Shown here in pieces: positions 45,039 to 54,983 of a stretch of DNA of 64,000 nucleotides. The DNA comes from Aphrocallistes beatrix (lineage: Eukaryota; Porifera; Hexactinellida; Sceptrulophora; Aphrocallistidae). The stretch lies in NCBI GenBank assembly GCA_963281255.1, contig OY725499.1, forward strand, positions 1-64,000. The letters run 5' to 3'. The translations under genes were made by a program, and so were the position numbers. Positions within the stretch are counted from its first letter, which is position 1; every line of letters begins with the position of its first letter. The notes beneath the pieces are model-generated. The model saw only the letters and a program-made list of their open reading frames with translations. It had not been told where the DNA came from and made no database searches.

Positions 45039-48000
45039 CTAGGATATGACACAGCCGGACTGAGTTTTCGGCACTTGTGGGAATTGAGGTGCGATGTCCG
45101 GTTCTGCGACCGGCGTAATCTGCTCGCTGGACTCTGCGCCCTTAGCTTCTGGAGGCGTAGCTGTGGCACCCGATTTGTCTAGAATATTCTCACCGTAAAA
45201 CACAGGATTTGATATTTAATAAAATTATAATTTGACTTGGGTCTTCCTATTTAATGAAGACTCACGTCTCTATGGCTTCCACGCACAAATGAGTGAAATT
45301 AAGATAACAGCTGATTTGTATGATAGTAACAAATCAGCATTGACCCCTTTTGTGAAAATAATGGCGAAATCAAAAGTTTGAATTTCGTTCTATCAATAAT
45401 TTTCTAGAATGAATTGGCTGATATAGCATAAGGCAGTGGTTCCCAACCTGAGGTCCATGGACCCCTTAGTGGTCCACAGAATTCGAAATTTTGTGTTACA
45501 GTTAATAGGAGGTGCTACACAGAATATAGGGAAATTTTTATAGGGGATCCACAGCACAAAAAGGTTGAAAACCGCTGGTGAAAATTTAGAATATTACCCA
45601 ATTTACCCTTATTACAATGCTATCTATAGATTCGGGTTCATTAAAAATTTATGAGTCAGAGACTAGGAGCGTATTTCTGGAGGTGTATAGTACCCTGGGA
45701 ACTACCAGTAGGGGGAATAGCAGCTTTGAAGTTGGAGTAGGCCTGAGGCGTCCACAGCTCAGACATGTCTGGGAGAGAGAATTCTTCCGGTTGAGCGAGC
45801 CCGAACGTGTCCTGGTATTCTGGGGGTAGCGGTGCCTCTGGGACCTTCTGATGGTAGCTAGGGAGAGAGGAGAAAGAATTCGTTAACACACCTCATAAAG
45901 GTGTCATAAAGTGTAATTGCCATACATGCCAACTTGAGCCATGATAGAAGCGGGACGCAGCGTTGAATTTCGCGTGGCATGGTGGAATGCAATAGAAACA
46001 TATTATACATATAATCGAAAAAAGCGAGACATGATGGAGAAATTTCATGTAAAGCGGGACACTCGTGAAAATTAGCTCAACAGAAGCAGGGGCGCCGAAC
46101 TTTTCGAAATCTAAGGACAATTTCGGGGTTCCAGGGGGGCTCATCCCTAAATTTTGTATTGCGCCTATGGACCATCTTCGAATCCAGAGGGGTTCGAGCC
46201 TCCCCAGCCCCCCCGAGTTCGGCGCCTATGAATAGAAGAGTGAATAAAGTGGGACATCCCGCCTAAAACGGGACGGTAGGCAAGCATGAATAGCAGACAT
46301 ACATGAATCCGTTCTCGTGCGAGGCTTTCTCGAGGTGCCGGATAATCATCGGTCCGAGCTTCTGATAGAAAGGATGCCGGTCCGGCCTGGCCGCCTGTCC
46401 TGGTCCCTGAGCGCTGGCGTACTCCCGACACAACTTCCCAGACTTGTCGTACACTAACAGAACGCACTATCACATGTTGGCTCCTAATCTAGCGGTGTGA
46501 CGTAGCGGAGGTAACATACACGATTTACTGAATTGTAAAACTGAAATGGAATCTCCGCACTTGTCTTCTCCGAGCAGATGTTGTCCCCAGAAGCAGTAGC
46601 CCTTCAATGCAAACACAGTTATTACTTCATTTCATATTCCAGTATTGGACCGTTCAAACGTTACACAACGCAAAACTCTCTGATTTTATACACCTGCTTC
46701 CCTATGTCACGCTTTTAGTTATCTTGTAACACAGCAATGATAGAGCTGTAGTGATCAAGAAATGTAATAGTGATTTTCATTGATTACTTCAATGAATTAT
46801 GAATAGAATACTAGAATCGCAAATACTTGTAAAGTTATCTGCGCTCACTACAGTGTCTAAGATGCCCGAATGTGCGGTTAGCGAGACCGCAAAGCTTCTC
46901 TATTTACTATTGAAGTAGCCGTAAATATTATGATATTATGATGATACTGTCACACTTTGCTACTCACTAATTCCCTTGGAAGCGTCCGTAACGTTTGAAC
47001 GGTCCTATAGACAAACCACAACTCACATAACTCTGATAGAAGAGAGCTTTCAGAGCGAGATAGGATCTCCACTTTCCAACCAAAATCTTATCCAGCGTCT
47101 CCAGCGAATGAGCTACAAAACACACACGTCACACTTTATGATGACGTCACTCACTCACTCAGACACTCACCAGCTGTCTGGAACATCTTATGCGTGTCCA
47201 TGGCTAGAGCCAGCACGATGGTTGGCTTGTGCTTCAGCTCCAAAGCTCTGGCCAGAGTTATCTCCTGCGCTTCTGCCTATTCAGAGGTATTTTCACTTAC
47301 GTTAAGTCAGGAATTTCTCAGCACACATCACAATGTAATACAGTAGAACCCCGTTATTAATAAGAACACGGATAATACGAAACTCTGGATAATATGAACA
47401 GATATCTTATCTCCCACAGATGAAAATACAAATCACTCAGGTTAATACGAACCCCGGATAATACGGACAAAATTAGACCCTCCCCTGGTGTTCGTTTAAC
47501 GAGGTTCTACTGTACGTCTGTCTATTATTCCAGTTCAATGCTATATCCTAGCCTAAGAACCATCTCCTCACCTGGCACTGCAAGAGATAGGCTTCTAGCA
47601 CTCTAACGTCCAGGTCTGTAGCCTTCTCGATCTGAGCTGGGAGCTGTGCTTGCTGCTCCTTAGAGCAAGCGAATATCCCAGCCGCTAGCTTCAGAGCGGA
47701 GTACACCTCTTTAGCTTCATCCATGTTGATGCTACAGGATAGATGGATGTGAGTGATTGGATGGAGCCTTCTTATGTTGCTATGGAGCTCACAGAAGGAA
47801 TGTTCATATTCCTTATGTTGCTATGGAGCGGACAGAAGGAATGTTCATATTCCTTATGTTGCTATGGAGCGGACAGAAGGAATGTTCATATTCCTTATGT
47901 TGCTATGGAGCGGACAGAAAGAATGTTCATATTCCTTATGTTGCTATGGAGCGGACAGAAGAAATGTTCATATTCCTTATGTTGCTATGGAGCGGACAGA

Positions 48001-49148
48001 AGGAATGTTCGTATTCCTTATGTTGCTATGGAAGTAATATAAGGAATGTTCCTATTTATTATGTTGCTAGGGTAGTGTTAGAAGGAATGTTCATATCCCT
48101 TATGTTGCTAGGGAAGTGTTGAAAGGAATGTTCATATCCCTTATATTGCTAGGGAAGTGTTTTAAAAGGAATGTTCACCCTGGCAACCATACATGAACAA
48201 AGGAATGCAGCTGACCTTTCATTAGCAGAGAGTCTAGCCGCGTACTTGGTGTACCAGAGAGCTAGGTTCACGAGGATGCTGATCACCTCGAACTGCGCGT
48301 CCGCCTGCACACTCGGCGTCTTGCCGCCCATGCTGTTCGTCCACTTGAAGGTCGTCACGGTCCGCAGCTTCGATTCTGAACTCGCGGCGGCTTCTGCCGG
48401 AGGGGAGATGAGCCCGCGCAGGAAGGAGAGGTAGGCGAGGGCGGACTCCTTCACCTCTTCTGCCGGGGAGGTGTGGTTAGACACCAAGGTGACGAAACGG
48501 GATCTCGTCACCTTCAGTTGTCTAAGGGAATGGAGGAATGTCAATGAGCTTTTAATAGCATTACCTCCCAAAAATATCAACACAATTCTAGCAAAAGCGA
48601 ATGGCTTTCAGACATTACTTTATTAACCTAAGACTACCGAAATGTACCACAACTTTATGGCTTCTTTCCCATTGAAAATGGCTGGAGGCATCCGCGATAT
48701 CGCGAGTTTTCGATAATCTAGGGTTAATTAAATGTCGCCCATCATCATACTATGATAATGTTGTTTGTTCACATTCCTTAATTAACTTTGCATCACTACA
48801 AGATAGAGTCAGCAATCTATAATTAGTACAGTCTCCCAAATTTCTGATTAGCAAACGTCCTAGCCAGACTGGATCTAGGTTCAAATTGATCTGAACTCTC
48901 TGAGGTGATGGAGGAAATGAATTGCACCACGTCGGTGCAATAATGTACTAAAGATTGTTGACTCAATCAAGTATTATAATTAGTATCGATTGCACAATCA
49001 AATTCCTTCTGAGATAAGTAGGAATATTATAGTAGAGCAATTACCCCACGATCTTGTTTGAGTCTCCTCCGGTTGACACCTTCTTCAACTCATCGAACTT
49101 GACAGGGACTGTGTTCTTGAGGGAATTCCTGTGGAACCAGTGAGCCAT
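45039..49148 (-). CDS. BROX: BROX, BRO1-domain protein with a farnesylation motif
   Basis: Nine exons (49045-49148, 48216-48521, 47572-47731, 47171-47276, 47027-47112, 46520-46601, 46303-46453, 45694-45857, 45039-45178) give 432 residues; human BROX has 411. It starts MAHWFHRNSLK like the human protein. BRO1 landmarks include FKWTNSMGG, FEVISILVNLALWYTKYAA, INMDEAKEVY, CQAEAQEITLARALELK and ENGFIYHQKVPEA. BRO1 domains bind ESCRT-III CHMP4. The C-terminus is SGCVIS, a CaaX box like the human one, so prenylation and membrane or nuclear-envelope association are likely conserved. Its introns hold MITEs of families D, F, H/I, L and M and a 41-bp minisatellite. Confidence 0.96.
45434..45577. mobile_element. 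hAT-like MITE, family F, copy 1
   Basis: Ends CAGTGGTTCCCAACCTGAGG and the inverted AAAGGTTGAAAACCGCTG. CAGTGGTTCTCAACC-type ends are typical of Charlie-like hAT elements. It lies in the last BROX intron. Other copies are at 52165-52489 and 58594-58758. Confidence 0.8.
45921..46288. mobile_element. Family H MITE interrupted by a nested family I MITE
   Basis: The outer element runs from CATACATGCCAACTTGAGCC to GACGGTAGGCAAGCATG, with repeated GCGGGAC words. It is split by an inserted element at about 46088-46232 with inverted ends GGCGCCGAACTTT and GAGTTCGGCGCC. Removing the insert rejoins the family H consensus (CAACAGAAG / AATAGAAGAGTG). The whole block lies in a BROX intron. Confidence 0.75.
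46647..47005. mobile_element. 359-bp inverted-repeat element (family L)
   Basis: Perfect 18-bp inverted ends GGACCGTTCAAACGTTAC and GTAACGTTTGAACGGTCC enclose AT-rich, non-coding DNA. It fills most of a BROX intron. TA-like flanks are possible but not clear. Superfamily not assigned. Confidence 0.75.
47341..47512. mobile_element. pogo-like MITE, family D
   Basis: Ends CAGTAGAACCCCGTTATTAA and the inverted TAACGAGGTTCTACTG, 172 bp, flanked by TA. Internal GGATAATACGAA words repeat. It lies in a BROX intron. Confidence 0.85.
47762..48175. repeat. 41-bp minisatellite of the CTTATGTTGCTA family, ~10 units
   Basis: Six almost identical 41-bp units (TTCATATTCCTTATGTTGCT + ATGGAGCGGACAGAAGGAATG) are followed by about four diverged units of the TTGCTAGGGAAGTGTT type. 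It lies in the BROX intron 47732-48215. Translations in all three frames are repeats and not protein. Confidence 0.9.
48627..48723. mobile_element. piggyBac-like MITE, 97 bp, TTAA flanks
   Basis: Ends CCTAAGACTACCGAAA and the inverted TTTCGATAATCTAGGG, flanked by TTAA on both sides. It shares AAAATGGCTGG and CATCCGCGATATCG with 25075-25191 although the ends differ. It lies in the first BROX intron. Confidence 0.75.
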
Positions 49149-49482
49149 CGCGAAATATGCGAGCTATTTCATTGGAATAAATTTAAAAAATATCATTAAT
49201 AATCCTTGAATAAGCGCTAAAGAAACACTGAACAAAAATGGGAATCTTTTTGTCTGATAAGGTAGAGCACCCGATATATGACCCTTTTCCGTCCCAAGGA
49301 CAGTCGTAATTTCGAGTCAAAAAGGTATTTTCACTATAAATAATACAACATTCCAATACCCTGTCTTATGTTGCTAGGGAGAACAATATCTCAAAGAGAG
49401 TAGCTTCATTGTAACACGACAGAATACATGAGTGAGAGGGTAGCCATAGGAATAACATAAAAGTGAACAGAAGTTGTGTTTG
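49149..49482. other. Spacer between BROX start and CFAP96 stop
   Basis: 334 bp with one CTTATGTTGCTAGGGAGAA word (49367) and otherwise plain AT-rich sequence. No gene seen. Confidence 0.5.
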
Positions 49483-52047
49483 TTAGTGACTCATTACAGA
49501 CTGAACTGTGCGGAAGTTAGTCGTGTTGACAGCTTTCATCACGTTCTGTGTCACCAAGGATCCGGACGGTTTGCTCTTAGGCCCGCCGGAAGGAAAGAAA
49601 ATTGTTTTCTTCGTCGGATCTTTGCGTGTTTTCGCCTCTGCGTAGAGGTCATCTGAGTGGGAGGGGTACTTGTCGAATGTGCCTGCCTTTGAACCGCCTG
49701 TGAACTTTGCTGGTGAGGATGGGAGGAAGGGTTTGGGTCTCTGCTTCTCGCTCGGTTTATACTCTATCTCAGGAGGAAGATCCTTGTCCTATTAGATAAT
49801 GATGTTTTAATGTTTGAGAATCTATAATATGACATAGTGTGATTTGCTTATTAGCAAAATTGCTCTATTAGCAACCAATCTTCAGGTCCCAGGTGAAGAT
49901 TTTGTGTTAATTCTGTTCCGTTATTAGCAAACTTCGCGTATTAGCAACCGTTTTATGAGCAAAACTCGAGTTGCTAATAAGCGAATTCCATTGTAATCGT
50001 GTATGGGAATGTCTAAGTCACTTTATACGGTTCTATAGATGCTCGATTAGTCAATTTAAGTAACGTAAATCTTAAACAAGAGAGGGAGAAATCTTTTTTA
50101 TTCCCAAATTCTTCATTGTTGTATAACTATCATTATAGATGAAAGAGAATTCTCAATCAAACTACTCATCCGAGTGATTCGATCATTGGATAAGGCAAAA
50201 ATGTGTGCAGAGCAATTTTCTAAATAAGAGACATGATTCCTGCTACCTGTCTGTAAGGGTTGCTATCAAAGAGCGTCTGCGGGTGTCCACTCAGCTTGAA
50301 AGCCTGTCCCTTCATCTTAGAGCTGTGCTGCTCCAGCTCTTGCGAGCGCAGTTTCCTGGCCGCTTCGTAGTCCGACTCCATGTACTTGAACTCCTTCCCG
50401 ATAGTCACGCCCACGTAGCCGTAGCCCGTGCCCCGCTTGCCAGGATTGATCTGGAAGTTCATGCCGGGGGCTTTGTACTCTGGTTTGGCTCTGGTAGCTC
50501 CTATGGAAGATTAACATAGCACATAGCCCCTCCCCTGGATTCGAAGATGGACTATAGACGTAGTACAAACTTTGGGCTGAGCCCCTATAGAACCCCAAAT
50601 TGTCCATAGATTTCGAAGATTTCGGCGCCCTGACATATTATGTGCAGTGCATATATGGTAATGTATAACAGAATACTGCCATATATGGTAATCTATAAGG
50701 GAATATTACTCATACATTACCATATATGGTAATATATAAGGGAATATTGCTTAAACATTTCCATATATGGTAATATATAAGGGAATATTGCTTATACATC
50801 ACCATATATGGTCATTTATAAGGGATTATTATGATACATTGGTTTATATGAGCAAGCAATCTGCTTTACTTTTAAGAATTGTGGGTTATTGTAACTATAC
50901 CTTCAAATGCCTCAATCTTCCCAGAGAAAGTGCCACTTCCGGTTCCTGAGTACTTGGCAGAGGGGTTGGAGGGCATGAAAGGTTTCTCAGTGATTTGCTT
51001 CTTCTTCTCTGTCAGTCTATCTTGCCTCTTCCTCTTGATCGGATCTGTGTACGCTTCTCCCTGCATTATTCTGTCGAAGTTCCCGGCGAAATACCCTGAC
51101 AGAGTCGCAGTGCGTGTCTTGGAGCCTACGAGAAGTGAAGGTAGATAGATGGACAAGTGTATGGTTCCTCCGGGTAGCGGAACTTTCGTCCCTGGAATTT
51201 TCGTCTCATTAGAGACTAAAATAAACAGGCACTAATATGTAAGGAACGGAGAGTGAGGCTTTTGGAGTGGAGTATGTTTGAAAAAAATGGTGAAAATGAG
51301 GCATTTTGATTGAGAAATCAGTAATTGCGAAAGGGACATTTCAGGGGACGAAAATTCCGCCGTTCGGTTCCTCCATAACGTAGTGGTATACTAAGGAAAT
51401 GCACTACCAATTCAACACATTTTATTAGCTCTTTTACCTTCGAAGTTAAACCAGGATTAATAATCGATATTCATTCGAAATGAAGAGGAGTACAGCCAAG
51501 AAGCGACTAACAGTATCGTTTGCTATTTCTGACAGTGAAAACCTTTAATAATTTTGGCTGCCAGCAACCTCTATCAAGCCTTTAGCTACGCCTATGCAAT
51601 GTGTAGGCCAATATTTCTTAAAAAAGAATGCACAATAGCCAATGCCTTATGTCTGCCAACCTCCCGGGTAGAGTACTGAGGGACAGATAGAATGAAGATC
51701 ATACATGCCAACTGTTCTATTGAGCTAATTTTCAGGAGTATCCCGCTTCTACATGAAATATCCTCCATTATGTCCCGCTTTTGTATTGTATGTATAATAC
51801 TTTTCTATTGCGTCCTGTCATGTACGCGAAATTCAACGCTGCGGCCCGCTTTTACCATGGCTCAGGTTGGCATGAATGGAAGATCATTCCTGCTACTACC
51901 TGGTATCTGCAGGGGTTTCAGTCCCTTGTCTTGAGGAGCTTTGCCCCTGAAGGCGGCCTCTTTCTTCCCGTACGGGTCCGATATCGTCGTGTATCCGGGC
52001 TCAGAGAATAAGCCGATGCGATCCATTGCTCGCTTCTCATTACTCAT
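49483..52047 (-). CDS. CFAP96: CFAP96 (C4orf47-type cilia/flagella protein)
   Basis: Four exons (51900-52047, 50901-51125, 50247-50500, 49483-49788) give 310 residues; human CFAP96 has 309. Matching landmarks are DRIGLFSEPGY, SGYFAGNFDRI, GEAYTDP, KPFMPSNP, NPGKRGTGYGYVGVTIGKEF, GQAFKLSGHP, FDSNPY, KPFLPSSP, GTFDKYPSHS, FFPSGGPKSKPSGS and the NTTNFRTVQS tail. The human protein is a ciliary/centrosomal microtubule-associated factor of unknown mechanism. Its presence implies ciliated cells. The start ATG follows a pyrimidine tract and TAG (TTTTGCTTGCTAG|AAATG), which looks like a splice acceptor. Introns hold MITEs of families A, H, I and N. Confidence 0.95.
49834..49993. mobile_element. pogo-like MITE, family A, copy 3
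   Basis: Reverse-oriented relative of 43390-43547, with TTTGCTTATTAGC near the left end and GCTAATAAGCGAATTCCA at the right. It lies in a CFAP96 intron. Confidence 0.8.
50515..50632. mobile_element. Family I MITE, degraded copy
   Basis: CCCCTGGATTCGAAGATGG and GATTTCGGCGCCC match the family I element nested at 46088-46232. The ends are eroded. It lies in a CFAP96 intron. Confidence 0.5.
50640..50832. repeat. CCATATATGG palindromic repeat, five units
   Basis: Five units of about 35-55 bp with CCATATATGGTAATNTATAA and GGGAATATTGCTTA. CCATATATGG is itself a perfect CArG-type sequence and an exact palindrome. It lies in a CFAP96 intron (50501-50900). Confidence 0.85.
51171..51366. mobile_element. 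Unclassified MITE with GGACGAAA ends (family N)
   Basis: The left end CGGGTAGCGGAACTTTCGTC and the right end GACGAAAATTCCGCCGTTC are imperfect inverted repeats. GGTTCCTC occurs at both borders and is a candidate 8-bp target duplication. It lies in the first CFAP96 intron. Confidence 0.6.
51701..51874. mobile_element. Family H MITE
   Basis: It runs from ATACATGCCAACTGTTC to GGCTCAGGTTGGCATG, with CCCGCTT repeated inside (three times) and GCGAAATTCAACGCTGCG shared with other copies. It lies in the first CFAP96 intron. Confidence 0.7.
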
Positions 52048-53346
52048 TTCTAGCAAGCAAAATTGAAATTGGATGTATTATAATAGACAAATAATTGTGT
52101 TATTTTGCAAAAAAAACTGAAATGGCATTATTCTGGCAAATAAATTCCATTAATTCTATTAGTACAGTGGTTCCCACCCTGGGGTCCATGGACCCCTTAG
52201 TGGTCCACAGGATTCGAAATTTTGTGTTACAGTTAATAGGAAGGGGTCCACAGCAGGGGTTTATCTAGGTGCTCGGCCGGCACTTATAGGTGCCAGTCTG
52301 GTATCGTCGGAAGAGTCAAGGTGCTTGCAGTGTGATTCTATTTTGGCTTCGGGTTGGCATCACCCCTGGAATTACAAGATAAACCCCAGTTTGGGTGCCA
52401 TATAACTTTATCACCTCCAAAAAAGTGCCGGACTGGAAAATCTTAGATAAAACCATGACTCCACAGCCAAAAAAGGTTGAGAACCGCTGTGTTAGTAGAA
52501 TGCAGCCCAAAAAATACAATTTAACTGCAAGAATAAGATTAGACACAAATTGAAATTACAAAAGAGCTGGCGTAATTGGATCCAGCTACTCTAGCGTAAT
52601 CAAGGTCTGTGACGCTGAGATGTGGAGCATGATGGACTCAGTGTACACAATGACGCAGTACCATCTGAGTTCAAATATTTATTATTAACCTCTTCCCCGT
52701 GCAAGCTCTTATCTCCTCGCACTGACGAGCCACTCTCACATCATGGAATCATCTTTACTAATCTTATGAGTCCGCCTAGATTACTGATAACTTGTCTGTC
52801 TGAGAATAGAAATTTTCAATGTTTTAGCAATACAATGCATTGAATATCACACAATTCAGTGTATTCAATTGTATGATACTCCACTCATAGACAATAATCT
52901 AATGGATGAGAGTAAAAATTGAATTAAAAGTACAACTCGGGTTCCAATTTTCTAGAAAAAATGATGGACGATATTCAAATAATTCTTTCAACTTCAATTA
53001 ACGGTATACCCTCTAACTGTATTTAAATCCTAATAGATGCCTTATAAATGACCATATATGGATATTTTTAACAACAAAGATGCATAAAGCTCTCGAGCTT
53101 ATAAAGTTATTTACATCCTTGTTTAAACCCTGAACGAATCAAACTGGTAGAAACGAATTGAGTACAGAGATGCGTGATTCTATTATTGCAGTTAACAAAT
53201 ACCAAGTTTAGCGTGAAAAGAGTACATGCAGCTATACTAATGTCTAAAATCAGTCTAAGTTCCATAGCAACTGCTGTGGAATGTTCTTTTCTGAGAGAGT
53301 TGAGAGTGAGCTACGCTAAACTTGAGAGATCACGTGAGTGTTGAGG
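52048..53346. other. Intergenic region between CFAP96 and the PRL-like gene
   Basis: No gene is visible. It holds a repeat-like stretch at 52066-52164 that is shared with 58508-58593, then the family F element (52165-52489) carrying a nested family G element. Sequence from 52490 to 53346 is AT-rich with no feature that I can name apart from one ACCATATATGG at 53050. Confidence 0.5.
52165..52489. mobile_element. hAT-like MITE family F with a nested family G MITE
   Basis: The outer ends CAGTGGTTCCCACCCTGGGG and GGTTGAGAACCGCTG are flanked by TATTAGTA and TGTTAGTA (8-bp duplication, one mismatch). At 52254-52457 a family G element (CAGGGGTTTATCTAGGTGC to TTAGATAAAACCATG) is inserted within it. 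So family G was active after family F had landed here. Confidence 0.8.
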
Positions 53347-54983
53347 TCATGCAGTGGAGAAGCAACTGGTGAGGGCAGAGAGGACCCTGTAAGTGGAGAT
53401 GTCTGTGAGTTGGATGCTCCCTCTTTTACGCGGCGGTTTGTAGTTGCTTAAGAAGGATAGCTGTTTGCTGTTGATGCAACCGCGAATTTTGCTACAAAAA
53501 AACTCAATAAAATTTTACCCGATACAGACTGAACTTTTTCATCAAACAAGTAATGCCAACTGTCCTGTTTTTGGCGACGTCCCGCTTTTACATGAAATTC
53601 ATCCATTATGTCCCGCTTTTTTGATTCTATCTCTAATACTTTTCTATTTCGTATTAACCTCCGTAGGAGATAGCATAAATCTTATACCCTGAAAAGCAGG
53701 ACAATTCCACTTTTTGGGACGTTTTCGCGGGACATGACTTCAACATATGTCCGTAAAAGCAGGACAGTAGGCTAGCACGGCTCTATTTATACTAAACTTA
53801 CCTCCGTAGCAGGTCTATGGCGCCCTTGGCAGTCATTCCCTTCTCGATGAGAGCGAGAGCGGCCAGCAGGGGTCCCCGCCCCAGACCCGACTGGCAGTGG
53901 ATGCAGATGGCCTCCTCTGAATTCACACTGGTGCTGCTTAGCAGGAGCAAGCTCCGAAGACTGTCCAAAAGACAGTTGGAAGGCACATCTCCATCCGGGT
54001 AGTCGAAGTCCTTAGAACCAAACATTAATTATTACTTCAACTAAGATTGTATAGCTATAAGCTTAGCGTTGCTAGGTTATTGAGGCAATGGAATTCAGGC
54101 AATATATTGCTATTACAGTCAGGTTCGTTTATTATGAACAAACCTCCTAGTCCCAATTTCATTTTTAGATAGGATTTGCATTGAACTAAGTTCGCTTAAT
54201 ATGAAGTATCTCTATTATGGATTGGATTTTTGGTTCCCTGGTGGTTTACAATAAGCGACCCTGACTGGAATTCCTAAGAGGGGTCTATCCAAAAGGATAA
54301 AATGGTCCCCAAAGGAATATTTCCAAAAGTTATAATCGAAAATAGTTCCTAAGTCAGTTATTTGCGAGAACTACGATCAATGTACAAACAACCTAGCAAC
54401 ACAGGCATTAACTATGACCATATTTGGTAATGTCTGTTAGAAAACAATCCCATGGCATGCAAAATGAATAGTCAAACTCTCCCTAGCAACATAACAACAT
54501 ACAAGAATGTTGCAGTGTAATGCAAAACAATGATGAAATGTGTCTATTTTCCATGCGACAATATTTAATCGGTTTCGCTTCTACAAAATCATTACTTAAT
54601 TAAATCACAATTTAGCTAACTCACCATGACGGTGACCCCGGCCTCCTTGAGTGGTTTGTCTGAGTATGTCTGCTCACAGCACCGCACGATCTTCCTCACG
54701 TTGTGCTCCTTCAGCGTCTGCAGAGAGATCACATCAAACTACTGTGTTAAACAAATCCTACTTTTACCATAGTAATTGCTACATTGCATTTTGAGATGTG
54801 TATTGTCTATGCACTCGTATTATCAGTGGAATTGATTGCATAGACAGAAGTAAGAAGAGAATACAGACAGGATTAATCAATTTAACTCGCCTTCATGAAG
54901 TCAGGCATGCTATGGTCTGATGGAGACTGGCACAGAAGGAAGTTAAGGCCTCTGTATTGAATTTGTGTTGCATTTGCACTCAT
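53347..54983 (-). CDS. PTP4A: PTP4A/PRL-like dual-specificity phosphatase
   Basis: Four exons (54891-54983, 54625-54717, 53802-54010, 53347-53446) give 164 residues; PRLs have about 170. The N-terminus reads QYRGLNFLLCQSPSDHSMPDFMK. The core has LKEHNVRKIVRCCEQTYS, the acid-loop region VMDFDYPDGDVPSN, and the C-x5-R active site IHCQSGLGRGP, close to the PRL HCVAGLGRAP. RKRGSIQ matches the conserved K-R-R-G-A-F-N. Two oddities: intron 1 has a GC donor (AAG|GCGAGT), and the tail ends SCFSTA instead of the prenylated CaaX box of animal PRLs. The last-exon acceptor was chosen for frame and motif match, so the tail is less certain than the rest. Confidence 0.85.
53552..53779. mobile_element. Family H MITE, diverged copy
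   Basis: It runs from ATGCCAACTGTCCTG to GCAGGACAGTAGGCTAGC, with GTCCCGCTTTT twice inside. It sits in the last intron of the PRL-like gene. Confidence 0.65.
54116..54267. mobile_element. pogo-like MITE, family E, copy 1
   Basis: Ends CAGTCAGGTTCGTTTATTAT and the inverted AATAAGCGACCCTGACTG. It lies in an intron of the PRL-like gene. The fuller copy is at 62024-62190. Confidence 0.8.

Noticed and set aside
47743-48122. Three overlapping plus-strand frames through the 41-bp repeat
   Set aside because: All three frames are open because of the repeat. It lies within a BROX intron on the other strand.
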